Positions 12,769-23,748 of a stretch of DNA of 64,000 bases are shown piece by piece. Under the pieces are notes generated by a model. It was given only the letters and a program-made list of their open reading frames with translations. It searched no databases and was not told where the DNA came from. Made by a program: the position numbers and the translations under genes. Position 1 is the stretch's first letter. Each line of letters opens with the position of its first letter. The DNA is from Gonapodya prolifera JEL478 (taxonomy: Eukaryota; Monoblepharomycota; Monoblepharidomycetes; Monoblepharidales; Gonapodyaceae), in contig KQ965738.1 in assembly GCA_001574975.1 (NCBI GenBank), positions 201,133 to 265,132 of the forward strand. The letters run 5' to 3'.

Positions 12769-15240
12769 ATGCAGCATGAAAAATCGGCCTGGTACCATGC
12801 GATCAACAACGGCCTCATGCTAAGAGACAATGTGTTCCACCAGCCGTTTGTTTCCGTGTTTGCAGCCCGTGAGTACAATCCATCCTGAATCTGTGGCCAT
12901 TCTCGATCAAACATTCCTTCTGTTCATGGCTCTCATCGACTTCCACTCGTGCTTATTTCTACACTGCATTTCTGCTCTCGTGCGCAGATGCTCTCATTGC
13001 GGAGCGTAACGCCGAGCTCGCAAGGTCTGTCGAAGTTACCTCGACAAGTCTTTCTGAAACTCGCACCCAGTATGCAGTGGCTCTGAAAGAGCTTGAGACG
13101 GTGCGCGACTTGGGCCTACCTGAGAATCAGAAAAGAGTCTTGGATTTGGATCGCGAGGTGGGTCTGTTCACACCGCAATCTCATTGAACTTCGCTGTAAC
13201 ATCGTTTCTCAGGTTCGCGAGCTTAAGGACGAACGTGCTGAGCTCTACGTGGCACAAGGGAAGAATCTTCAGCGTATTCTTGAACTCACGGATCTTACTC
13301 GAAGCCAAGACGCCGTAATCAAAGAAAAAAGCGAGGAGTGAGTTTGAAACGAACGTACTGGCCACAAGATTCCGTTGCGACCGATTGCCTTTGCTGAATG
13401 AAACTTGCTCAATTTGTGGTTCCAGAATCGAGAAGCTTTCAAAGACGCTCACAACCCTTACGCGAGCTGTGCAAGATAAGGACAACTTGCTGAAGGAGAA
13501 GGATAATGTGATACAAATCCTTCGAGACGAGCACCAAACACTTCACCTGGAAGTGGTGACCCAAGAAAAGAAGCTCGCAATTGCAGAGGAGCAGCAGGCA
13601 CAGCTGGAGAGGGAGAATAAAGAGCTCGTAGAAAGGCTATTGGAATTGAAGACCCAGCTGGCGAACAACATGAATGAGGCGAACCAATTCGTGGAAACGT
13701 ACGTTTGCGCGCGTTACGTCCCCACCGCGACCATCTGCTTCACAATCTATTTTCACCGAGAAGCGCTCTCAAAGCGAAGGAGGCAAATCTCTCTCGACAA
13801 CCATCTCTTAAGTCCACCTCTCCTCTCAGTGGGTCCCAGACCCAGCTTAGCCGGGAGCAGAAAGAGGACGTAAGGTGAGTGTTTTGTTTCGCCATGCTAG
13901 CGACAAAAGCTCGCCTTCATCTAAGATCTCTCGAAAGATCTGTTACATATCCCGGTGCCCATCTAGCGTCAACCCTACCAACTGCTTTGACCGGCCGCTA
14001 TCCGTCATCGCATACGGACATAATAACCTCACTCGTGCCATCGCCAACGGGCTCTCACTTTGCCACATCCTCTGAAGACAAGACCGTTCAACTATGGGAC
14101 GCTAAGAATGGACAGATGAAAGAGAAGCTTGTTGGGAGTGGGACACCTTTACTGTGTCTCGGTTGGAACTCTTCCGGAGACTATGTCGGGGCTGGTGGCG
14201 CAAGTGGCGCAATCTCTGTATGGAGTGCTGGAAGTGGAAGGTTGAGAGTGAGTGTCAACTCGAGATCTCGATAGTTTGCTGTTCAAACTGCGGCACGTGT
14301 AGCACACATTCAATGGCCACCAAGGCAAAGTTTTCGCCTGCAAGTTGACCACCAATAACAGAATCGTGAGGATATCCGGCTTCTCCACTCCGAAGCATGC
14401 ACTGACATTCTTCAACCTTTAGATTAGCGGATCACATGACAGGACCATCAAAGTATGGGACATGTCAAAGGGGATCTGTAAGCGCCCACAACACTATGCG
14501 CGTCTTTGTTGATTGAACGAACTGTATCTTCAGGCACGCGGACTGCGTTTACCTTCTCGAGCTGCAACGATGTTGTTCTCTTGGACGATCAAGGGTGGGT
14601 GCAGGTGCACATGATTGTGAGAGATATTACACGATGACCCAACACCGCACTTCAGTTCCATGGTTGCTAGTGGTCACCTTGATAATAACGTCCGCATATG
14701 GGACATGGTTTCTGGAAACGTGATCCGCGAGATAACGGGGCTGCACTCTGACCGAGTTACCGGGGTTACGGTCACTCCTGGTGAGTCCAACAATGTACCT
14801 TGGCTTCCTCGCAATTCCCTACGACAACACGGCCTTGCCAGATCGCACGCACATTCTTACCACCTGTCGCGACAACTCTCTTCGCCTCATTGACTTGCGG
14901 ACGTTCCAGCTCGTGAACTCGTTTACAAGCGATAAGTTCAGGGTTCCCCGAGATTGGAGCAAGTGTTGTTTGAGCCCCGACGGCCGGTACATCGTGGCTG
15001 GCTCGGTGGACGGAAACATAGTGTGCTGGAGAGCTTGGGACGCGACGGTGGAAGTGGTCCTCAGGGCACACAAGTGATTTGAATGTTTGCGATGTTTGAT
15101 TTTGAGAACATTAACGGTTTACTTTTTTTTTGCTCCCATCATACAGTGTCGCGGTTATGTCTGTTGGCTGGTCGCCGCTCGGTGGTCCATACATGTTTAG
15201 CGCTGATCTTGATAAGAATGTGGCGGTTTGGGGAGGGTAA
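12769..15240 (+). CDS. ATG16: ATG16 with C-terminal WD40 propeller (ATG16L1 type)
   Basis: Autophagy protein that binds ATG5-ATG12 and directs lipidation of ATG8 at the forming autophagosome. ATG 12769 starts MQHEKSAWYHAINNGLMLRD, which fits the ATG5-binding N-terminus. Next comes a long coiled coil (about 12990-13690, for example LKDERAELYVAQGKNLQRI). From about 13940 a WD40 domain follows: HTDIITSLVPSPTGSHFATS, SSEDKTVQLWDAK, SGSHDRTIKVWDM, SSCNDVVLLD, SGHLDNNVRIWD, RDNSLRLIDLRTFQ, CCLSPDGRYIVAGS and SADLDKNVAVWGG to TAA 15238-15240. The order and wording match animal ATG16L1 closely (SCNDIV, DLRT and SPDGSYVAAGS blocks). About ten short introns interrupt it. Yeast and most dikaryan Atg16 lack the propeller. 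Confidence 0.92.
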
Positions 15241-15392
15241 CAATACGGCGGGGTGGAGGAGGGCGAAGACAAAATGTATCTGTTTATAATATTACGTGTC
15301 GAAGAAGATCATTGTGCTCAAAAGAAATCAAAGCGCTGCGCAGGCCATACGAGGTCTGCGTATTTAAATACAATCCACTTAATAAGATCAGT

Positions 15393-16834
15393 TCAAGCGT
15401 GCCATATCTCGAACGCCCTACCTTCTTCCAACACGAGCGATCCACCCCCACCAAGAATGCCTTCCCTCGTACCGTTGCCACCTATGTCAAACATGACGAC
15501 CCACTCGTCCAAGCTCATCGCATCTTCGCATCGTGAGAGTGCAAGAAGGATCTCATTGTTGGGGAGGAGTTGGGCGTGCTTCTGGTTCAAGGTGTCGAGC
15601 ATGGTTTTCAGGTCGGTCTACGTTGCACCGGGAGTACGGAGATGTGGATCAAAAGAAACGACAGAAAATATTGTCGAGGTCACAATTTTCGTTTCTTCGA
15701 TTTCATTTTCGAGAGCAATGGCGCAGAAAAGCACCTTTTGAACAGCGGACAGGCGTTTGCCAAGTTCCATCGTGTTGACCGCCATCTGTGCGCACTGAAA
15801 CAATTGTCATTATTGACAGCTCAGAGATTTTGAAAATCTGTCCACAAAACTCACAGTCTTGGCTAGGGCACCTCCGTCCGCCTGCACTTGCGCCAAGGCA
15901 TCTGGCGGTATGACGACGTTTCCACCTGGCGCCTCTGCCTCCACGACTCTGCCTGCCCAGAACGGAAACGAGCGAGAGGCGCAGTCCTCGTCTATGTGAA
16001 CGACACGCACGTTGTGCACAAGAGAAGAGACGCAGGGAAGTTGGGGGAGCTGTGAAGTGGCAGGTTCCAGCGGTGCAGCAGGCGCGGTGGTGGCGGAGTC
16101 GTCTTGTCCTTTCATGGACGCATCGCGGTCAGGTGAAGGAGCCTCTTTTGGACTTGCGTGAGGGCGGTAGAGTTCGAGAAGCGTTGTGAAGGCTGTTCGT
16201 TGCGATGCCTCGAAGTAGTGGAGGAACGATGATCCGTATATAAGGAGAATGCCCGTGACAAGGTCACTTTCTGTTTGATGTAATTTAAATGCGTTCTGGT
16301 AATGAGCTATTTAGCGTCCAGCGAAACGGCGAAGCGTGACATTCAAAACTAAGTCTGTGTTCGTAACCACGAAATCGTTGCTCACTCCCAAGGTCCGCCT
16401 TGTTTTGTAAATCTTTGGTGAGTTCCCCACATAAGAGCACTCTGTACAAGAGAGACGTCTGCAACAGAACAGTATTCATTGCGCGAAGCTCAACAAGGTC
16501 CCGGAAGGAATTTCAAACCTTTCCCTGCTTTGCAAGCCTTTCCCTTATGATGTCGAGGAGGCTGACACGCTTCTCTGTGGATTGGGCGTTTGAAGACAAA
16601 GAATCTTCCTGTGCGGTGGATGCGGTGTTGTTTGGATGCGCAGACCCATTGTTTCTTTGCGATGCCTGTGCTCCATTAGCGGCTGCACTCTGCTGCGGTG
16701 ACGATGAGCGTTGCGCGCGAGACGACTGCTTTGCGGCCGGACTTGAACTGCGGAGCATTGAGTTCACTGTGAGAGAGTGACTTGATTGTCCGCAGCTCAC
16801 CCTTCTTCCAAAAATTCTGGATCCGACCGGGCAT
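15393..16834 (-). CDS. TEX47-like / BLUF-like-fold protein (tentative)
   Basis: Proposed start ATG 16832-16834 (MPGRIQNFWKK), then a 34-nt intron with good borders (GTGAGC to CACAG, about 16768-16801) leading into a Ser/Ala/Gln-rich segment. The conserved-looking core is TSLLYRVLLCGELTKDL, then after a splice SDLVTGILLIYGSSFLHYFE followed by SQRTAFTTLLELYR. This order (beta strand, then 'TGILLIYGSS.LHYFE', then a helix) resembles TEX47 (C7orf62), whose fold is BLUF-like; I saw no case for flavin binding. The C-terminal half (HNVRVVHIDEDCASRSFPFW) and a helical tail end at TGA 15393-15395. The TEX47 link is from memory of the family pattern and is moderate to weak. Confidence 0.5.
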
Positions 16835-16915
16835 CAAACCAGTCACACCATCGACACTCTGCCACACATTTAATCAAACGGTTGACTCAGGGGAACTCTT
16901 CTTTTCGCCTTCCGA
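16835..16915. promoter_or_regulatory. Divergent promoter, TEX47-like / AFG1
   Basis: Just 81 bp separate the two proposed start codons. If both starts are right this is the shortest bidirectional promoter in the window. No motif was identified. Confidence 0.35.
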
Positions 16916-19407
16916 ATGGACGCCGTTGCCCGGAGATCGTTGCGGAACTTGTCACGGCCTTTATCTTTCCACGCGGGCAGCGACACCACCTACACGCGGA
17001 CGATTTCCTCTGCGGCATCTATATCTAACTCATGCTCTCCTCGGGGAGATGAATCTCCCCTGAAAACACCCAACCCCTGCCTTCCACTCGATCATCGGCC
17101 CAAAACAAGATGTGCTGCCTCCACTCCACCACACTCCATGGGACCCTTGCGAAGTCAATTCACCTTTCAGAACCGTAGCTTTTCATCAGGAGCTGCTCAA
17201 TATCAGCAAGCACAAAATGCGGAACCCGAATGGAATGTCACAAGGGAAGCAACAGGTGGGCGTCATGTCGACAACGGAAATTGCCACACCATAGCTTACT
17301 CCTTCGTATCACTGCGTGTTTTGTGAACTATCTGTACCGCTCACTCTCATGGCTGGCTTCCAATGACCAGGTCCTCTCCCACTATACGACTCACTAGTCT
17401 CGTCGGGAACATTCCGTCTGGACGAACACCAGAGAGAACTTGTTACCGTACTCCAAGAACTTCACGAGGATCTCATAAACTATGAGCCCCCGGTTGACAG
17501 CGGGGAAGCTTCACGGGACGACGCTGCTGGAGGAAGTCACTTATTCGGCCGGGTTTGTTTGACCAACAGAATCGCGCTGGAAACACGTTAGAACGGTCAG
17601 GACCATTACCGGGAGTTTAGCAAAGATGTGGTTTAGGGTGTCGTTCAACGTCTAAGCTTCGAACTTCATGCGGTTAAAACTGATGAACGGGAATTATTCC
17701 GGGACGTCAACGTTTCATGCTGCTCCACGCTGGAACTGTCCATCTACCCTTTTTGCTCGATTGGGTTCAGTTTGCACTTCAGCTGACCCCTTTTTGTCTC
17801 CTCCCACCCGTGGACACAGCTCGCCTCGTTCTTCACCCAATCCACTTCCCAACCCGCCACCACATCCACCGCCACCGACGACGACGACGGCTCTCCGCGC
17901 GGAATGTACATGTACGGCTCCGTCGGCACGGGGAAAACGACCCTGATGGACCTCTTCTTCAACACACACCCGACCACACGGAAGCGACGCGCACACTTCC
18001 ACGCGTTTATGGTCGACGTCCACAAGCGAATGCACAGGGCAAAGGCCAACAAGGGCATCAGCTACGATGCCGTGCCCGAGGTGGCGAGGGAGTTGGCGAA
18101 CGAGGCGTGGCTGCTGTGCTTTGATGAAATGCAGGTGACGGATATTGCTGGTGAATAGTGGTGTAAACCGCCTGTGGAGGATTCACCTCGTTGTGTGCAA
18201 AGTTTCACTGTGGTGTGTTTTGAATAGACGCGATGATCCTGCGACGGCTGTTCGAAGAGCTGTTCGACCGTGGAGTTGTCCTTGTTACAACATCTAATCG
18301 ACATCCAGATGGTGTGTTGATGAAAACGCTGCACGCTCAATGCACTATCACCGTTGACATTTTTTTTAATCTCAGAGCTGTACAAAAATGGTATCCAACG
18401 GAAGTCGTTCGTTCCTTGTATAGAGTTGCTCAAAGAGCGATGCCAGGTTGTTCCCTTGGACACGGGAACTGATTATCGGAAAACCAGTTGAGTGTCGGAC
18501 GAGGTGATGCCCCACTCTGTCAAACTGACGTGATTCTCTCTTCAGAAAAGAAGTACTTCAAAGTTTACTACACGTACGTTGTTGCCAACTTGAGTACCGA
18601 TGCTGAGTTTGCCATTGACACGCTTCCTTTGTCGATAGTCCGAACACGCCCGAAACGCGCACAGCGATGGACACAATATGGTCTAGGATAATCGGGGACC
18701 TGAAAGACGGTCCAGAGCACGTTGATGTTTGGGGACGTAAAGTTCTCATTCCGCGTGCCGCTGGGCAGAATGCCAGATTCACGTTCCGGGAGCTGTGTGG
18801 AGAGGTGCGGACGAGGAATGCCTGCAGTTTGCTGGTGTCTCATGCTCAATTCGTGCAAAACAGGCACGTGCAGCTGCGGATTATATCGAGATCGCGCGGC
18901 GGTATAGCGTTGTTCTTCTCGACGACATTCCAAAGATGGGTGTGAATCAGCGCAACGAGGCGCGGAGATTGATCAACATGCTTGACGCGTTCTACGACAA
19001 CAAAGTTGGTATCTGTTCCATTTTTTAACAAACATTTGATTCACGTGCTTGTTCCAAAGGTCAAACTCATATGCTCCGCGGAAGCACCAATATCCCGCCT
19101 CTTTTCTCTCGACTACGGCACACAAAACATCCAGGTGCCGAGCGCCAAACCTGACACCACCGGACCTCAAACACACGCCAGTGGCAGTGACCTTCCCCTC
19201 TCAGAGAAACTTCTTCCATCTGTTCCCTTCCGAGAATCGGACTCGAAATCTTCTGCGCCAGCAAAGGGGCGATCTTCGCCTTCCACCCCCGTGAATGATG
19301 AGGAAGTTTTTGCATTCTCGCGAGCTGTAAGTAGGCTCACAGAGATGCAAAGCGCTAATTGGTTAGGACCAGATATTGTCACCATAGTGAAGGATATCAA
19401 CGTATAG
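16916..19407 (+). CDS. AFG1: AFG1-family mitochondrial AAA ATPase
   Basis: AFG1/LACE1 ATPase, known in yeast and animals for quality control of mitochondrial inner-membrane proteins such as cytochrome oxidase subunits. ATG 16916 opens a basic, Ser-rich targeting region ([19 protein letters not shown]). Then come [20 protein letters not shown], the Walker A block [19 protein letters not shown] (near 17905-17960), [13 protein letters not shown], the Walker B block [72 protein letters not shown] and [18 protein letters not shown]. The stop is 19405-19407. Around eight introns; the one after RHPD has a T-rich acceptor. A Ser/Pro-rich insert before the C-terminal block is longer than usual. Confidence 0.92.
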
Positions 19408-19550
19408 AGTGTTTATTAAAGTAGAAAAGCTAGAGTACACACTTGAAACGAGGTCAGTTGACTTTTGATCCGACGAGGGGGACGCCCTCACTTTCCAAAC
19501 ATAATTTATCTTTCAACCATCGAGCCCACCAACCTGCCACCCGGATCGTC

Positions 19551-20465
19551 ATGGGGGACAAACGTGGACGCTTGCCTCCTGATCTTACGACTATTCCATG
19601 CGAGCTCCTCACAGCTGAAGCGTTCCGTCCGTACGGGGAGGTGATTGAAGTCGGACAAGGACGCTTGACGACGGCGAACATGGGAACTGCAAGGAGTGCG
19701 TCCCCCTGGCCGTTTGGAGCATCTGAACTGCCATTGTCTGACTCGATTGCGCAGGATTCAACTGGATCGCCAATCTTTACTCAACGAGAACCAAAGACTT
19801 TGCTCCGTCGATTCCTTCATCACGAACGCCAAACCCAAACCTCTCCGCTCATCCATCTGCGCTTCCAAGTGAACTTTTGACGCCTCCGGCGCGTCCGAAC
19901 CTTACAATTTTTTCAATCGCTCCAACACCTACATTACCATTCCCCATGAAAGTGATTGAACGGCACAAATATTCCACGCAGTTTTTCATGCCTATTCACC
20001 AGGAAGAAGGAAGCCACCCTCAGAAGGGTTACCTGGTGATTGTGGCCTTGAATGATCCTGTTACAGATGGCCCAGATTGGAGAACGCTGAAGGCGTTCGT
20101 GGCTGCGATGCATCAGGGTAAGACTGGACACATGCCCAACTATGTACGTGGTACAATTTACTAATTTGATTGCTGCACGCGACACACAGGGATCAACTAT
20201 TCAGCAGGGTGTTGGCATGTGAGTATTTGCATACACTCTGCCCCCACCCACCCTCTCACATTATATCCTCCAGGCACCAATGATTGCGCTAGATCATCGA
20301 ACCGACTTCTTAATGCTCGTATGGGAACGTGAGGGGGAGCAGACGTCGCTTAGTGAAGACACCGATGTTGTCACCATGGATCACGCCATCAGTATCCCTG
20401 TGGCTTCTTCGAAGGGACATAACTTCACTGGAGCAAAGGACACCTCGAAAGGCGCGAAGCTATAG
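19551..20465 (+). CDS. DAL3: Ureidoglycolate lyase
   Basis: Splits ureidoglycolate into glyoxylate and urea, the last step of allantoin/purine breakdown. ATG 19551. The N-terminal block IPCELLTAEAFRPYGEVIE is characteristic. After an intron (about 19696-19759) it continues RFNWIANLYSTRTKDFAPS, then PNLTIFSIAPTP, KVIERHKYSTQFFMPI, GYLVIVALNDP, NYSAGCWHAPMIALDHRTD and FLMLVWEREG. The stop is 20463-20465. There are three introns; the last (about 20221-20275) splits the WH/AP junction. The protein is about 260 residues, longer than bacterial AllA because of a Ser/Pro-rich insert before PNLTIF. It lies next to the inverted duplication that carries two further candidate purine genes. Confidence 0.88.
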
Positions 20466-20653
20466 AATCGTTCAATAAATTCGTGCCAAAAATATTGTCA
20501 ACTTTCGACCTGGTTCAAACAAAGAATACCAATTGTATAACGAAACAGGAGCAAGAAAGCGGAATAAAACACAACATACAAGCGAATTGAGTGGTGACAT
20601 CCATTCTTCGGTAACTAAAATGCTAATTTTATTTTGGATAATGCAAAACAAAT

Positions 20654-20726
20654 TGCCCCCTCCGCGGATCGAACGCGNTGCCTTAGCATCTTCAGTGCTA
20701 CGCTCTCCCAGATGAGCTAAGGAGGC
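20654..20726 (-). tRNA. tRNA-Phe (GAA), left-arm copy
   Basis: The cloverleaf is read on the minus strand. The acceptor 5' strand GCCTCCT pairs with AGGGGGC (one G-U). The D-arm is GCTC/GAGC. The anticodon stem TAGCA/TGCTA encloses the loop CTGAAGA, giving anticodon GAA. The T-stem is NCGCG/CGCGG with loop TTCGATC, and the discriminator is A. There is no intron. The undetermined base (20678) is the first T-stem base and must be C or T to pair. Confidence 0.95.
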
Positions 20727-21578
20727 CTCGCTGAAAAACTGTCCAAAATGCGCACTATATAACAGTTCTTACAATAATTGTTTGTGAAAGATTCTTTCTG
20801 GTGCTTCACACTCTTGTCCTGACCGCTCAGTCTTCTCCTATCATCTCAATCACTTCGTAGCTCTCCACTAACAAGAAATTGAGCCATAATAATGAGACTG
20901 TGAGCTTGATGGCCGTTTGCATCTCAGACGTTGGCACACCAACGACGGCAGGAAGTAAAGTTGGACTCCGAACTTAGTCGGACCGCACCAACGAAGGCTT
21001 TCCAGGCGTGTTGATATCGTGCGACCTGGAATCTCGAAGTCTACATCTGTGACCCGTTCCAGTGGTGGCAACTGACTGCAGTGGTGCATCCAACATAGTT
21101 TTTGGATGAGCGTCGCATATTTTGACCACACTGTTTGTGCGTCAACACACTCCCATACCTCAGTTCAACGTCGAGTCGCCATTTTTGCTCCCTCCTTGTT
21201 ATCAGTCACAAAAACCTTGAATTGCGAATTTGCATACATGTTTGCACAGAGATTGGGTTGAGTCGCAACATAGTGTAGTGCGACGATTGTGTGTCGTAGG
21301 GACATGCATCTTCCTTCACGCATACGATGATCGAAGACGTAATCGCGACGGTGATTTGCTCGCTGTATTTATTCCAGCTGAGGCTTATCTCGTCACGCGC
21401 CTGACCTACCTTGTCATGATGACTGCGGGTGCCTGAAGCCTCACGGAACCAACTGGATCCCGCAGCACAGCCAACAACTTTAGCTGCCACTCTTCCCACT
21501 TAACAACTCATCATCCATTGCTGTTGCGCATCAAATCCAACACTTTTCTGCCATCGCTTTCTGGACATCTCAGTCGCA
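20727..21578. other. Non-coding stretch upstream of FAD monooxygenase (left copy)
   Basis: About 850 bp without a recognisable gene; small open frames on both strands show no family resemblance. It lies between the tRNA and the monooxygenase, both of which read away from it, so it should contain both upstream regions. It is repeated identically in the right arm (28121-28972). Confidence 0.4.
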
Positions 21579-23222
21579 ATGGCTTCTCCTGAAATCGCAA
21601 TCATCGGTGCCGGCATCGCCGGGCTTACCCTCGCACTTGCTCTCAAGCGAAAGGGGGGGCTGCAACCGCACGTTTTCGAGGGCGCTTCTGGCTTTGGTGA
21701 GTACCGACGACGTGAATGCCAAGGTGCTCCGAGTCTGTACAATGCTGACCTATTGTGACACAGACGACAATGTCGGTGGTGCATTTGGCTTGTATCCCAA
21801 CGGCTTAAAAGTTCTCCGTGATATCGGCGGGTGAGTTTGTCACAGCGTTTGCTATAAAATCGCGGTTAATGTGCCTAACTGAATCTGTACCAAAGCCCGC
21901 AGCTTTTGAGCGATGTTCTCGGCGTTTCCCTTCCCTATCAATACCGCCGCTGGATGAAGCACGACGGCCGAGAGGTTGCTGTTGCTGAAGAATCCCACCT
22001 TGAGCAGGATGGAATTCCTTCGGTAGGAATACGTCGCTGGAGGCTCCAGAAGTGTCTCACCACCGCCTGCATGCGGGAGGGCATTGAAATCTCGTTCAAC
22101 AAGCGACTGGCGGAGGTGCGAAACCCGGAAGGTGACTCCAGGGGCAAGGTTTCTGTCATGTTCGATGATGGTTCCATTCTGTACGCCGACTTTGTGTTCG
22201 GTTGTGATGTGAGTGTACACTCGGAGCTGCGAAAGGAAAGCCGCCGACACAAACTTTCGAACCATATATTACAGGGCGCAAAATCCCGAGTCCGCGATAG
22301 TCTCTTCGGACCCCTTGACCCTGTGTACAGTGGCATTACCTGCTTGATGGGTGCTGCCAACATTCCTCGACCCAAGAGAGGCATATGTTTCCCAACAGGC
22401 CCCAACAAGCGACATGGCGTCGTGAGTTCTACACTACCGCTGCGACTGTACCCTCCATCTTGCTCACCCCCTTATTCATCACGCAGTGGTATCCTGTTTC
22501 CGAGACTGAACAAATCTTCCAAATCTACACACCAGCCCCTTTGAACCCCGAAACTTGGCGTCCTCTGACACCCGAAGAGACACGCTCGCAGATGCGCGAG
22601 CTCGCGGCCACACTTCGTGAAGACGGTTGGGCCGAAGACTTTGTACGCCCAGTCGAGGAGGGTACATCGGTTCTTCGTGTGGGAATCCGGGATAGAGAGC
22701 CCGTAAAGCAGTGGTACCGGGGACGATGTGTGCTCCTGGGTGATGCTGGTGAGCGTGCAACGTCATCAAGGCCCAAGGTGCGATCTCGTAACCACTGCAT
22801 TCATTTGAAACCCTTCAGCGCATCCCGTCCCTCCATATCTTGGTCAAGGTGCGATGATGTCATTGGAGGACGTCGGAACGTTTGCACTCTGCTTCGAACA
22901 AAATCCCAGGGTTCTTTCTGTGGATTGCAGCGTCGCCGAGTTCCAGGCCGTCTGCGAGACGTACCAGAAACACCGCTTTCCTCGCGCTCTCAACACACTC
23001 CTCACGTCACGTGCGCTCGGTCGAATGCAGCTCACTCGAACAGATAGTTCCTTCTCTGCGGCAATTCGAGAATGGGAACTCTGGGCGACAGTTAAGATCT
23101 ACGGAACGTTGCCGGGACTCAAACGTGGCAGCGCGTACGACTACAAAAAGGAAGTTAAGGCGGCGGAAGGCTGGGACATGAGCGATCGCAAGATTAATGT
23201 GCACGTACAACCGCGATTGTGA
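21579..23222 (+). CDS. FAD-dependent monooxygenase, left copy (candidate urate hydroxylase)
   Basis: Group A flavin monooxygenase (salicylate/urate hydroxylase-like fold, NAD(P)H and O2 dependent). ATG 21579. The Rossmann motif EIAIIGAGIAGLTLALALKR is at residues 5-24, then GGAFGLYPNGLKVLRDIGG, VGIRRWRLQKCLT, the DG-type motif FGCDGAKSRVRDSLFG and the second FAD block VLLGDAAHPVPPYLGQGA followed by MMSLEDVG. The stop is 23220-23222. There are five introns, for example after FEGASGF, after RDIGG, after FGCD and inside GDA|AH. The protein is about 430 residues, normal for the family. Its neighbours are 5-hydroxyisourate hydrolase and ureidoglycolate lyase, so an HpxO-like urate 5-hydroxylase role is suggested by context only; another aromatic substrate is equally allowed by sequence. 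Confidence 0.85.
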
Positions 23223-23313
23223 AGTTTCGACACACGGACATGCTATCCCACAAATATTTTTCATTACATTTTGTGAGTAATGTATCCAAATCAAATGTAG
23301 TTTTGTACAGAAT

Positions 23314-23748
23314 GTATGCATACTGTTCTGGCAGTGCAGAAACGCAAATATGCACTCATTACACTCCAACCATGCACTGCGAGAGCTTGGACAAAACATT
23401 TGAACTTTGTCAGAGGGAAGGAGAAGGCACGCCGCATTTTCTTAGGGTGACACCAGTGCTGTGGTTGTCCCTGAGAACTTTTTTCCGTCCAGCGGTGCTC
23501 GAGAGCCGCGTGGTACCCGAAGAAGGTCTCGTTATTACTACCATTTCGTTTTCCAGTGAACTGGGAGCTAAGAAGCATCAGCGCACCGTACACTACCGGC
23601 GAATACTGGAGTCTGTGCTTGCGCAGGTCGCAGTTGCTTCACTTGAAGACGGTCAGCATCCGGCGGTGATCTATCTGTGTTTCTGGACAAACTTCCGAAA
23701 ACCGAGAGGGAATTCGCCAGTCATATCCATCGTTGATTACCGAACACG
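23314..23748. other. Left part of the central spacer, no gene seen
   Basis: This 435-bp stretch lies between the inner end of the left arm and the zinc-finger gene. An open frame crosses it but shows no family resemblance. It probably contains the zinc-finger promoter. Confidence 0.4.

Larger units (their letters stand above)
20549..23313 (+). repeat. Left arm of 2,765-bp near-perfect inverted repeat
   Basis: This segment is the reverse complement of 26386-29150 with no length difference (paired positions always sum to 49,699). I found one mismatch, at 23297/26402, 17 bp from the inner end. Beyond the outer end (20548) and the inner end (23314) similarity stops, apart from six matching bases just outside. 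The arm holds a complete tRNA-Phe and a complete FAD monooxygenase gene. The undetermined base at 20678 is mirrored exactly by the one at 29021. Confidence 0.97.

Noticed and set aside
15393-16834. A functional BLUF photoreceptor
   Set aside because: Only a fold-level resemblance is suggested; I could not see the flavin-binding residues expected of true BLUF domains.
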